Part shown: in pieces, positions 21,170-32,790 of the stretch | Layout of the letters: every line of letters begins with the position of its first letter | Numbering within the stretch: position 1 is the first letter of the stretch | Assembly (NCBI GenBank): GCA_000733355.1 | Contig: JNVV01000006.1 | Location: 1-64,000, forward strand | Length of the DNA stretch: 64,000 nt | Source: Falciphora oryzae | Lineage: Eukaryota; Ascomycota; Sordariomycetes; Magnaporthales; Magnaporthaceae | Reading direction: 5' to 3' | Notes under the pieces: model-generated | Seen by the model: the letters and a program-made list of their open reading frames with translations, nothing else | What the model was told of the DNA's origin: nothing | Databases searched by the model: none | Position numbers and translations under genes: made by a program

Positions 21170-24164
21170 ATGGCTTGGGAGCATCTGTCTATCACGAAAC
21201 CGCACTTGGTGTACATCATCCTAGGCGGCTTCACGTCACTCTTTATGCTATGCTCGTCGGTCATCAAAGAGCGCATGTACATTGGCGAGGCCACCGTCGC
21301 TACCCTCTGCGGTCTCATCTTTGGCCCGCACGCCGCCAACCTGATCAACCCGCAGTCATGGGGCAACGTGGACATCGTCACCATCGAGTTCTCCCGCATC
21401 GTCCTCGTTGTCCAATGCTTCGCTGTCGGTGTCGAGCTTCCCAAGTTCTACATGGAGCGCCATTGGAAGTCGGTCGTCTTCCTGCTGCTTCCTGTCATGA
21501 CCTTTGGCTGGCTCGTCACGAGCGTCATCGTGTGGTGGTTGATTGAGCCTCTCAGCTGGCTCGAAAGCCTGGTCGTGGCCGCCTGCGTCACCGCCACCGA
21601 CCCCGTCCTGGCCTCGTCCGTCGTAGGCAAGGGCAAGTTCGCTAAGCGCGTTCCCAAGCACCTGCGCGACTTGCTCTCGGCTGAGTCTGGCTGCAACGAT
21701 GGCATGGCCTTCCCCTTCACCTACCTGTCGCTCTATCTGATCCAGGACCACCTGGATGCCCGCGAGGTCACCTTCCACTGGTTCGTCTACACCATCCTCT
21801 ACGAGTGCGTCTTTGGCGCCATCTACGGCTTCTTGATTGGCTACTTTGCCCGCCACGGCATCAAGTATGCCGAGAAGCGCGATCTCATCGACCGCGAGAG
21901 CTTTCTCGTCTTCTATTTCGTCCTGGCCCTCTTCTGTGCGGGCTCTGGTAGCATCCTGGGCGTCGACGACCTCCTCGTCGGCTTCTCCGCTGGAGTGGGC
22001 TTCTCCAACGACGGCTGGTTCGGCCAGAAGACGGAAGAGTCTCACGTCTCCAACGTCATCGACCTCCTACTCAACCTGACCTACTTTGTCTACCTCGGCA
22101 CCATCATCCCGTGGGAGATGTTCAACAATGCCGAGGTCGGGCTCTCGGCTTGGCGACTGACTGTCATGGCCATCTTCGTCATTCTCTTCCGTCGTATTCC
22201 TATCATGATGGCCCTGAAGCCACTAATACCTGACATCAAGACATGGAGAGAAGCTCTTTTTGCCGGCCACTTCGGCCCCATCGGCGTCGGCGCCATATTT
22301 ATTGCCATCCTGGCCCGGGCCGAGCTCGAGTCAGAGAATCCCGTACCGCTCGCTGAGCTGCCGCCGCCTGGCTCTCCACACTACACGCTCATCACCTTGG
22401 TCTGGCCCGTGGTTACTTTCATAGTCATCGCGTCTATTCTCGTGCATGGATCCTCGATCGCCGTATTTACGCTCGGCAAGCACATCAACACGCTGACTCT
22501 AACCATGTCGTACACGGCTGCACCGGAAGATGGCCCGTCCTGGATGAATCGCCTGCCGAGGATAACGTCACAGTCCAGATCCCAGGCACGGACCATGTCT
22601 GACACCGAGTTGGACGACGCGAAACTGCCCGACCTGCCCCCGGGGACCCTTCCCGCGATCGGCTATCCCGGCCACTTTCTTCGGCGCGTGCGGGACGAGG
22701 ACAGGGACGGCCCCGTCAAGCACGGCAGCAGAGCATCTTCAGCAGCCGCAAGAAGGCGGAGGAAGATGTGGGACGACGGTATTGGCCCAGGCGGCCCCAT
22801 CAGCCAGTCGGCCATCTTCCCCCAGCGTCGGGCCCCGGAAGATGCCGACACGGGCATGGTTTCACACGAAACACCAGCGCAGTCCCCCACCGGCTCTGAC
22901 CCCGAACCGCAAAGCCGCGGCATGTTCGAGTCCGGCTCTGAGAAGCCAACCCATCTGCCTGGGGACTCCGGCGAGCGCCCCAGCACGCTACAACAGACAG
23001 GTTTGCAGGTTTACGCCGAGTGCGACCACGTCATCGTCGAAAACAGTGATGGGAAAGTGCTTGCCGTCTCCGAGCAGAACAAGCCGGGTGCGTCGACCGA
23101 CGAGATCAAATCCAAGGTCCAGTCCTCCGTGTGGACGTATGACTATGTCAAAAAGAAACTGGGTGATTGGCGCGCTGAGGAGATGCAGAAACGAAGCAGG
23201 GAGAAGGAGAAGACACAGCGGAAGCACGAGCCTGCCCGAGCGTATCAGTTCGGCAACACGGTAAGCCCCACAACTATGCGACCCTATTATCCGTCCCCTA
23301 ACTGCTCCCACTGTCTGAAGCATTCTTTTTTGTACAGCCACGCTGACTTACGGATTGCAGATTATTGTCGAGGATGAGGATGGCGAGGTCGTTAAGAAAT
23401 ACGAGCTTCCATCACACAAGGTGGATAAGGACGGCGGGGACCTGGTGGCCCAAGGCCTGAAGTACATGGGTATTGGGTCGTTGGTTAAGGGCAGCAGCGG
23501 AAAGACAGCTGAGGCCGGGCAGTCAAACTCCGGTGAAGCCAGTAACTCGGCCGTCAAAGCCGGCGGCATGCCTCAGAGATCGAGGAGGAAGAGCGAGGTG
23601 GCAGAAGCTGACATTGAGGACGATAAGAACATCCGGTTCAAGATTGGCGGGGTGGGCCAGCGCATGACTGAGGATGACTTCATCCGAGAGATGCAGAAAC
23701 TTGACAAGAGCATCCGGCGTGAAGTGGTGGACCAGTCCTCGGCCTCGGGTACAGTCAAGGCGCTCGCCAAACAAGATGCACGGCCCGCTGACCAGCCTGA
23801 ACCTGCGCTCCTTGAGGAAGCTGCCCGCGAAGACGAGAGAGGCCGAAGCCGGGCAGGTTCTACTCCGGTCAAACGTCAGCCGGAAGTCGAGCCGGAGATG
23901 CCATGCGCCCAGAAGAGTGACGAGGAAGAGACGACGGCTGAGAGACGGCGGCGCATGGCTGTGCTCGAAAGTGTCCACCGCGGCGACGACGGCGATGAGG
24001 CGGGTGAAACACCAGCTGAGAGGCGACGGCGGGAGGCGGCTCTGGGTATCCGTGCACAGGCCGAGGCAGCCGAGTCCGAGAGCGATGACGATGACACGCC
24101 TCGGATCCCACCCGGTAGACGTGGGATTAGATTTGCGGATGCAGTTGGGAGGCAGGGCGGGTAG
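21170..24164 (+). CDS. nha1: Plasma-membrane Na+(K+)/H+ antiporter Nha1
   Basis: Exports Na+/K+ in exchange for H+ across the plasma membrane, supporting salt tolerance and pH homeostasis. Exons 21170-23260 and 23361-24164 encode 964 aa. The start MAWEHLSITKPHLVYIILGG is the typical family N-terminus. The first 440 residues are a hydrophobic multi-span cation/proton antiporter domain with TDPVLASSVV and ESGCNDGMAFPF in the predicted ion path. A long hydrophilic cytoplasmic tail follows (Nha1 C-terminal region), rich in Arg, Ser and Glu, with conserved-looking segments EDEDGEVVKKYELPSH and RMTEDDFIREMQKLD. The single intron (GTAAGC..GCAG) lies in the tail between GNT and IIVEDE. Confidence 0.95.
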
Positions 24165-24934
24165 TTGGGTTCGCTGGCGATGGGATAAGTGGAGGTGCCA
24201 GCCCTGACAGAGACGCGGCATATCTGAAGAGCGCATCCATCAAGGGGGCTGCCATGATGGCAACCCAGCCTTCATCCGCTCCCACGACAGCTGAGTCACC
24301 AGTCAGTGCGCCCATGCAACACAAGGTTATCAATATCACCGATATCTTCTTTTACTTTTCTCCTCTTTTTCTTATTCTTTTGTTCATCACCTTCGCCCCT
24401 GTCATCGTCATCTCTGTGACGGTTCTTCCACTCCAGTCTCTTCGGGTTAATAATCTGGGGGGGAATAGCCACAATCGTATAGATACCACACCCTAATTCT
24501 TCATTGTGACAAAATGCCTCCGTTATTGTGAAGAGTCGGTTTGCAAGCACAGCCCATCATTAGATCTGGGAAACCTCCCTTCAAGTGGAGTGGAGGAATA
24601 TCCAAAGGCCTGGCGGCAGGAACCTGCGGCAGGAACCTGCGGCTGGGTCACTCATTACCCCACACAGTGCAGATAACCAACACTTACGCCATAAAATGGG
24701 TCACGCCAGCAGAATTGGCTCTGGTGGTAGGTTGACTGGACATGGCGGCGGGCAAACGTCGTCCAGCTTTCCATGCCCTGGCTTGAAAAAAAAATCTCGA
24801 AGCCGCGAATCGGACATATCTACCTACATATCGGCGGTCGTAGTCCCGACCAACCACGCACGAGCCAGACAACCCAGCATCCTAAGATTTCGCTCATCAC
24901 TCTATACTCGCTGTGAAGTCTTCTTTTCGGCAAA
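24165..24934 (+). promoter_or_regulatory. nha1 3' region and tom22 promoter
   Basis: 770 bp. T/C-rich stretch at 24340-24380, tandem GGCAGGAACCTGC at 24612-24640. No gene seen. Confidence 0.4.
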
Positions 24935-25542
24935 ATGGTCCAACTCACCGAAGTGCTGGACGAGGAGTACACCCGCACCCAGCCGGGCCCCGAAGAGGAT
25001 GACGACGATTTCACAGACACAGGTGCGTTGGCCTCCCAAGCCGTGGATTCTACCCCCAGACGTATCCACACCGCACTGGCTCTCGTTCTGTGGAATTTCC
25101 CTGATGTCGGCTAACACAGGCCCGTTGGACGACGACAACGACAGACTCGGAGATCTCAACAGACTCGGACTTCAACGCGACCGTCGAGAGCCTCTCGGAC
25201 CGACTATATGCGCTACGGGACATTGTGCCCCCAACAGCGCGCGGCTGGATACACAGCCGGTGGATGGGCGCCACCCGCTTCGTCCGCACCGGCGCCGCCT
25301 TCCTGGGCAAGGCCGCCTGGCATGTGTCCGTCAGCGCCCTTCTCTTCGGCGTCCCCTTTGCCCTCCTGTGGAACGAGGAGCAGAACATGATCGCCATGGA
25401 GCAGGAGCAGCGCATGCGCGAAATGGGCGGCGAGCTTCTCACGGCGGGTGGCGAGAGACCTGAAGGAGACACGGCCAATCAGCTCGAGGCCGCGCTGGGC
25501 GGCAGCGGCATCGGAGGCGTTGCCGCCAAACCGTCGCTCTGA
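24935..25542 (+). CDS. tom22: Mitochondrial import receptor subunit Tom22
   Basis: Central receptor and organiser of the TOM complex of the outer mitochondrial membrane. Exons 24935-25022 and 25145-25542 give 161 aa. The acidic cytosolic N-terminus (EEDDDDFTDTD, then SEISTDSDF across the junction) binds presequences; RLYALRDIVPPTARGWI precedes one transmembrane segment (about 85-110, WHVSVSALLFGVPFALLW), then a short intermembrane-space tail. The splice pair was chosen because it alone keeps the frame and yields the family DTDSEIS sequence. Tail to tail with fzo1. Confidence 0.93.
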
Positions 25543-26441
25543 GCGTACAAAAGAGAACAGAAGAAGAAGAAGAAGAAGAAAAAAAAAAGCCAACATGCCA
25601 CCAAAACCTACCTCTAATACACCCCTTGCCACTTCGCAGAGGATGCGAACGTCGCTTTGCGTTTGGCCTCTCTACATTGCTGGCAGTCTGACGAGAGACC
25701 TCCACTACAACCCCAGAATCTAGAAATGCGGCATTGGGATGGTGCATTTGTCAGAGGGGAGTCGCTGTGTCAACGGATGGAGGGAGGATCGTTTCGTTGC
25801 ACTCAGGAAGTATGGTCAGTGATCGATTTCTTCCCTCCACCGTTCTCTTTTCGATGAGAAGGGCTGCCATACTCCGTCAATGAGACTTTTCAGGGTGGAG
25901 GAACTGAGATCAACACCTACGGAAGAAACAATAGGGAAGATGAGAAATCGTAAGACGGGAAAGATGCCGAACGACTGCACGGCTGGCGGCCGTTGCCACT
26001 AGCTGGCAATATTGGCGACTTGGACACGCAGCAACGCGGCTTGTTCTTGGATTTCTCTTGATGGCCCCCTTGCGTATTTGTATATTTTATTGGTGCTGCA
26101 CACTAATATCCACCCCATCTTGCAGGCCTGGCTGTCAAAGACACTATGACCGTGCATATATTGTGTACTTATATTCGATAGCATTTGGCTTCTATATCTG
26201 CGATCATGGCATCATGCATCCAAGTGTCTCAGGGCGATGTCATTAGATTGCGGTTGAAGTGTTGTCATGAGTGGAGCTGGATTAAAAATCGACTTGAATT
26301 TACGATCCCGCCGTACACCCGCCCAGTGGCATGAACCAACGGGTACATCGCATCTCGTGGGCGCGAAGTTTCTACCTCCAGGGTAACCCGGTTCGCAGTG
26401 AAGCCACGCGAAGAAAGCCCCAGAGTGGGGTGAATAAAAAG
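25543..26441. other. Convergent 3' region of tom22 and fzo1
   Basis: About 900 bp without a recognisable gene. A GAA/A-rich tract directly follows the tom22 stop (25560-25590). Confidence 0.4.
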
Positions 26442-29230
26442 TTAACTTTCCACATGCTGCTCCGTCGCAACATGGGCTTCGAGGTCAAGCTCGTCCACAG
26501 AACTCCGGTACCTCGCGCTGTCGCGAACAAGGTTCCCAAAATACTTGAGGGCAACGGCGCTCTCGGCACTTAGGCGGAGCCCTTCCTCTCTGCGAGAATC
26601 AAGCTGTTCGACAGAACGCCGCAGATCGACACGCACCGAGTCGGCAGGAATGCCGAGAACTTTGCGCACAGATGTCGAGATGCGCACCGAGTTAGCGTGG
26701 ACGTAGTCGGTACCCGCAAGATGCGCCGAGATCTTGGCTGCCAGCCGATGTGGGAGGGACTGCGGGATTGAGTTGATGACGAAGGCAGATGCGGCGATTG
26801 CTAGGTGGATGTCAGTAAAGAGGCCACGAAGGGATGGGAGATGGAAAATGACAGGGGAGGAGCCAAGTTCTTACCAGCAACGACTATACCGGGGATGATC
26901 AGCCGTCGCAAGTTGTCGTTGCCGAGCATCCGCACCGCGCTCAGAGCGTGATCCATCCATCCGTACCCGCCGACAAGCCGGCTACCAAGGGCAGTTGCCA
27001 CTGTGAGCGCCATGCCGGTGCCCGCCATTTTCTCCTGTCTCCGAAGCAGTGTGGGCAAGTCAACAAAGTCCCACAGCTCGGTGGGAATATCGGCTTGTCG
27101 TGCGAGAATGTCGCGCTTGCGGCGGAACATGACGTCGGGCCTAAAGGTGAGCCCTGCATAGTCGTTGCCAAGATGCAGTAACCCGAGCTGCTTGATGGCA
27201 TTGACGCCATCGACAGTTCTCGCCCGAGCATGCTCTTCGCAAGCCTCGACCGCAGCTGCAATCTGCCCCAGCATTGTCTCCTTCAGCTCCTCTGCATACT
27301 GCAGCGAGCCCCATACTCCAGGGTAATATACCCCGAGGTCTGCGTCCCCGACGCCTTGGATCGCGGAGCCGAGGACATCGCGAGTATGGTCATAAACCCT
27401 GGCACACGTGCCCTCTATGCACTTGTTGACCTCTTCGTTGACCTGCGAACATGCCTTCTTGCCCGACTCCAACAAGGGCTCAATCTCCCGTAGCTCTTTG
27501 TTCACCCTGTCGAGCTCTGACTGTGAAACCTCGACATTGACGGTAGCCAGACTGTGGAGGTCCCCCAGGATGTTGAGGAGGTAGTTCTTCGCGGGTGCTA
27601 GCTTGGACCTCGACCGTTTTTCCAGCACGAACCTGCGAAGCGACTGCTCCAGATTCTCAAAGTCCCGAATCTTCTCCTTGTCTTTCCCTTTCCCCTTTCC
27701 GACTGGGCCGTCATCGTCTGGTCCATCGTCGCCGCCGCCATCGCCAGAACTGGTCATTCCAGATCCGCCACCACTGCTACTGCCACCAGGGGGTGGAGGA
27801 GGCGGAGGCGCGACCGGCACGGCATTGCTAGACACGAAATGTACTAGCTCAGAGGCCTCCTTGTATGTGCGATGGCTCATGCCCTTGACACGGTCCAGAA
27901 TCATCTTCTGGCAGCGCTTTTTGTCCCGAATGTTGTCGAACCCGTTGACGACAATGAACAGGTACGCCTTCTCAGCCGCAGCAACCGAGATGAAGTCTGC
28001 GGCCGAGATTGTGAAGTGGTTGGCGGCCGACACCACAAATACCACCACGTCAATCTCCTCCTGGCGGGCGAAGACGGCGGTAGTCTTGGTCATCTCCGAG
28101 TTCAGGCCGGGTGCATCTATGAGTGCAATGTCGACCACTCCATTGTTCAGGAGAGACTCGTCAATGGCGCGCACGTCCTTGACGTACACTTTGCACTGCA
28201 TATAGGCTTCGCTGTCGGTTACGATCCTCTCCAGCTCGGCAAGCGAGAAGACGTCGTAGGTGGACTCGTCGTGGCGGTCGTAGACGGCGTCCTTGTGCAC
28301 AGCATGGACCTCCTCCAGCCCGCTGTTCTGGCCGGCGTCGAGGACCTCGCAAAAGATGCTAGTGCACGGCTGCTGGTCCTCGGGGAGAATCTTCCTGCGG
28401 AGAAGCGCGTTGCAAAAGGTCGACTTGCCTGCGTTGAGGTCACCCGTCACCAGGACTTTGCTTGACGTGTCCTCGATGCGTTCCCTTAGCGACTGAAGGT
28501 GTTTTATGCTGGAACTAATCTTGCCATCCAGCAACGACGCCACCGATTCCTTCTCCAGCGAGTGCACGAGCTCGGCCTGGTGCAGGGAGCCCAGCTTGAG
28601 ATCAAGCTTAAGAACAGAGAAGTCCCTCGAGATCTGCGGCGAAACCAGCCGTGGCTCCGGGGCGGGGCGACGTTCGGCGGCCTGGCTCGACTCGGCCTCC
28701 TGGTTGCTAGCCTCCGCAGTCATGGACCGCCTCAGCTGTCGTGGGTGACTAGACGAGGCGGAGGTGGCAAAGTCGCCCGTGGTCGTATACGAATGTTTGA
28801 GAGCGCCGGGACGAGGCGAGGTGGGCGGTTCAGCGCCGTGGACCGAGGGGTAGTGGGCCGGCCATTTTGCATTCATTTCTCGGAGGCCCTTGAGTAGCGT
28901 TATGGCCAGGTTGATGGACCTTGCAAGGGCGACGCGGTGTGAGTTGTAGTAGAGCTGGTGGATGGCGCCGGGCTGCGTGCGACGGTCGGGTTCGACCTGT
29001 GCTTGAGGGACCGGTGCGAAGGAGCGAGCGTCGCCGGCGGTGCTGCCGCCGTAGCCCGAGTCATTGTCGAGGAGCAGCTGCAGCTCAGAAACATGTTCGG
29101 ATGCCGGGCCCGAGCCCACAGTGACGATGGCCGGCGGCCCGGAGTCGGCCGGTCGGGGCTGTTCCGGGGCGGTGTGCGCCGACCCGCCGGCCGCGCGTTT
29201 GCCGGTCCTGCCGTTTGAATTTTTGGTCAT
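26442..29230 (-). CDS. fzo1: Mitofusin Fzo1
   Basis: Dynamin-like GTPase of the mitochondrial outer membrane that tethers and fuses mitochondria. Exons (minus) 29230-26875 and 26800-26442 encode 904 aa. GTPase motifs: G1 GDLNAGKS (263-270), G2 Thr in QPCTS (about 290), G3 DAPGLN (about 374), G4 NGFD (about 435). Two hydrophobic segments near the C-terminus (around GMALTVATALGSRLVGG, and IIPGIVVAAIAASAFVI spanning the splice) form the membrane anchor, followed by a coiled-coil-like tail. The intron splits the second segment. A Pro/Gly/Ser/Asp-rich insert of about 50 residues (near 465-515) follows the GTPase core. Divergent from vps2. Confidence 0.94.
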
Positions 29231-30306
29231 CTTTGGGAGGCAGTTTCGAAGTAGTTAGAACGAGGCAGTTCACATTGAAGAATGGTGCGTCGCGGGCAGT
29301 TGATAAGGATAAAAAAGACGATGAAGATGAGGTAGGGGCGCGGGAGGGACGGAGCAAGGGAGAAAGTGGGACAGAAAAAAAAAAAAAGAGTGGGTGGGGA
29401 AAAAAAAAAAAAAAAATCCGTACAAGAGCGGCTGCCACCTGCGGGGATGTCGCACGGACCGTCGACGTAATGGAGAGGTCTTTTTCAACTTCGAATTTGG
29501 GTGTGCTTGCTTGTTGGGCTGGTAGAGATGAGCAGCGCAGTTTATTGTTTTGCGTTCTGTTCGCAAGCAGCCCAAGCCCACCTCGTCGATTCCATTGCAT
29601 GGGGTGGTTTGCGCGGGTGGAGCCAAATCGCCCTGTCATGGGAAAATCGAAAGGCGGGACCACTTTACGCGTGCGTCGCCTGGGTACCGGGCATGAGGTT
29701 GGTTCCTCTCGGACGGAGCCTGAAGCAACTTGGTGCGCTGTGGCGTTCCCACCACGCCCCCAATGAATGATCCCACGCTTGCGGCGCCAACGTTTGCACA
29801 ACCTAAGCCAGGTCGGTGAACACGTGCATACACTTCAGTTGTTTCTGGAGTCACCTAACCTGAGGGTGTGAGTTGGCGGATTAGGTAAGGCCAAGCCTCC
29901 AACCGGGTGCCTCACCACAGAGAAACCTGGGGTGCCGCCACCACGGTTGCGGACACAGTGCAGCCTGCCTAAGCCAGAGACCATTATCCATCTCGCAACG
30001 ACCTTGTGGCCGCCGCTCCGACACACCTATTCCAACAGACCTCACCCGCCAACGCCTACCACATCACAACGGATTCATCCGGCACACTTCCTAGCTCATC
30101 ACGCAGAACTTGGAAACCCTCTGTGCGTTGTAGCGAGGTGCCGCCAACAGTCTGCATCGCCGCCGCTCCGACACGACTGGTGCCGCAACGCCTCCGATCT
30201 CGACCCGCTCCGGCCCGCTGGTAAATACAAGAAAGCCGCGGTCGTCGTAGTGAACCGGCTGAACACCGACCACAGACGGGAGACTACCAGAGCCAACGTG
30301 ATCGGA
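29231..30306. promoter_or_regulatory. Divergent promoter region of fzo1 and vps2
   Basis: 1.08 kb. Two A-runs (29371-29384 and 29400-29415) are T-tracts on the fzo1 coding strand, common in fungal promoters. GCCGCCGCTCCGACAC is repeated near 30009 and 30159. No gene. Confidence 0.45.
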
Positions 30307-31121
30307 ATGAATGTGAGCCCAGAGCCCGCCTCCAGTCGGATGGATGGATGGAGTGGCCGCTGACCAAACCCGCATTTCCAGATCCTCGAATGGGCCTTTG
30401 GAAAGCGCATGACGCCCGCGGAGCGTCTGCGCAAGAACCAGCGCCTCCTCGATAAGGCCATCCGTGAGCTCGACCAGCAGCGGGTCAAGCTCGAGAGACA
30501 GGAGAAGACACTAGTGGGCCAGATCAAGCAATCCGCGCAGAAGGGCCAAATGGGCGCTTGCAAAATACAGGCCAAGGACCTTGTGAGGACCAGGAGGTAT
30601 ATCGAGAAGTTCTACGGTATGCGGAGCCAGCTCCAGAAGATCTCGCTTCGCCTCCAGACCTACAGAACAAACGAGCAAATGATGCAGGCCATGAAAGGCG
30701 CCACCGTGGCTCTGGGAAGCATGAACCGCACCATGAACCTACCGTCCCTCCAGCGCATCGCGATGGAGTTTGAGAGGGAGAACGACATCATGGAGCAGAG
30801 ACAAGAGATGATGGACGACGCCATCGACGACGCTATGGACGTCGGCGTGGAGGAGGAGGGAGACGAGGTGGTGGAACAGGTGTTGGAGGAGATTGGCGTC
30901 GACCTCAGCCAAGCGGTAAGATCTTGTCCCTGCCGAATAGACTATCACTCTCATCATTTCTCCCCGCATGCACTAACATTGAACACACCTTGCAGCTTGG
31001 TTCTACGCCCCAGGGACTGCAGACGAATGCCGTCGCTGAGACTAAGGTTGCGCAGGCCGTCGGCGGCGGAGGGGGAGGGGACGACGACCTGCAGGCACGA
31101 CTGGATAGCCTACGGAGATAA
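30307..31121 (+). CDS. vps2: ESCRT-III subunit Vps2 (CHMP2)
   Basis: Late-assembling ESCRT-III subunit that recruits Vps4 for membrane scission at endosomes. Exons 30307-30312 (six bases, MN), 30382-30915 and 30996-31121 encode 221 aa. Exon 2 begins ILEWAFGKRMTPAERLRKNQ, so a coding ATG must be supplied from upstream; ATGAAT just before GTGAGC gives the family start MNILEWAFGKR. The protein is a Snf7-fold helical bundle: basic first half (KIQAKDLVRTRRYIEKFYGM), acidic helix (MMDDAIDDAMD, EEEGDEVVEQVLEEIGVDL), and a C-terminal MIM1-like helix DDDLQARLDSLRR that would bind the Vps4 MIT domain. Confidence 0.94.
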
Positions 31122-32790
31122 GGCGCACTAGGGCACTGATGGTCAAGGAGCCCGGCACTGGGGTTGCAGTGTCGTGGCATCCATGTTCGCGTACTACGAT
31201 TCCTTAAGTCGAGGTTCTCGAAGGATACTGACTAGTTATCGGGCGACGGGCGACTATTTATCTGCGTACGGGGCATGCAGGCAAGCCGGTGGAAATCTTC
31301 AATTTGGGAGTTTATGGTTTTATCGTTTCGTAGCTTTTCAGACGGTAATTTCTAGCGCATCCGATATTTTTTTTTCTTCTCTTCTTCTTCTTTTTCTCCC
31401 TTGTCTGTCTCTCTTCCTCGTTGGGGTTCTTCTTCTTCGTCGCTTTCCTGGGGTATTTAATTGCCTAGATCCCGTGGATGCATCACTCCGATAGGAAACC
31501 GGGACTCCTCAAGTGGCCAAACCCAAGAATCCCGCTGTTTACACTACCCCTCTCGTGCCTCGGCGGGTACCTGACTACACGGCTAACTTGTATCGGGGGA
31601 GAAGTGAGCGAGTATCTAACTGATGTAGGTATCCCATAGAAGTTTTTAAGACCGCTCACAAACCGACGGGGTCGATGCGGCCGACTCGCTACCGCTATTT
31701 TAGTGCTCCCTTTGTCGGTCACCCATCCATACAGCATAGGTTTACCATTCCCGATACTACTTCAGTCACCAGTCAGTCAATAAGGCGGGCTGCCGGTATT
31801 GTTTATGTTGTGTCGTACAGGTTCCAGGCGGGCTGGTTGGACGGGAGGGGAATGAGGTGCACAGGCTCCATTCCAACTCGCTGGGTGATAGGCATGACCC
31901 CATGTCACTTCACATCATGCTCGTCACCAGACCCCGCACTGACGCCCAAATCTCTGGAAAGACACTTGGAACCCCATGCCCCTCTAGCCAGCCGCGTATA
32001 TTCACGTTTTGGCTGCGTGCCTCACGGCGCCTATCCGCATTCTCGGCTCGGTCAACCTCTCACCCATCCACCTAGCCTCCCGTTGAACTAGACCTGCGAC
32101 TTCTCGGTTCTTTTGTCTCATATTTTTCGCCTTGTGCAGAGGGGATTCTGAGTGCAATCGACAGACACCAACCAGGACGAGACTCAACGACCCACGACGC
32201 CGCCCCTCGTTTTCGCGCCCACTGTGTAGTTGGCCCGACCAACCACCACACCACATACTATTGCCCAACAGGCGTGGCCCTCCCCCTTACCCCCCGCCCC
32301 TCAAGACGGCCCACAGCTGCGTGGTTGCCGCTTCGACCTCGAAACCTGCAATCACCCCAACCTGGTGCCTTCCGAAGACACACCACCATCTTGGATCGCA
32401 GTCTCCCTCCCTAGCAATTTGCGTCCGCGACCACCTACAACCAAGAGTTCCCAATGGTCCAGTGACAATCCTCATCCCCACCCCCTTTTGCGACCGATGC
32501 GACACGTTGGCTCTACCCCGCGCCTGCACCCGACCCAGAAGTGACAAGGCATAACTTTGTTGTCGCGTTGCTCGATCTCATATAGTGCCTCGGCAGAGCA
32601 TCGTCACTCAAAGCCCCTCCAAAGGCGTCCACGCAATTTTCTCCATTCTTCTTTCTTTCTCTTCCCTCCCCTCGCCGACGCGCGAGGCCATCCCGCCACC
32701 TCGAGTCCCCCGAAGCGAATCCGCATAGCAAGCAACCTGGCAGGGAACAAGCGGCGCAGTCTCTCCTCTCAAGGAGGCCTGCTGAATAGG
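31122..32790 (+). promoter_or_regulatory. vps2 3' region and ptc1 promoter/5' UTR
   Basis: 1.67 kb without a convincing gene. T/C-rich at 31367-31440 and 32630-32680, the latter probably in the ptc1 leader. Confidence 0.4.

Noticed and set aside
31174..31494. 106-residue open frame downstream of vps2
   Set aside because: No domain and a pyrimidine-driven Ser/Leu/Phe composition; more likely the vps2 3' UTR.
32557..32790. Upstream extension of the Ptc1-type protein
   Set aside because: The frame is open but contains no ATG and translates a C/T-rich leader.
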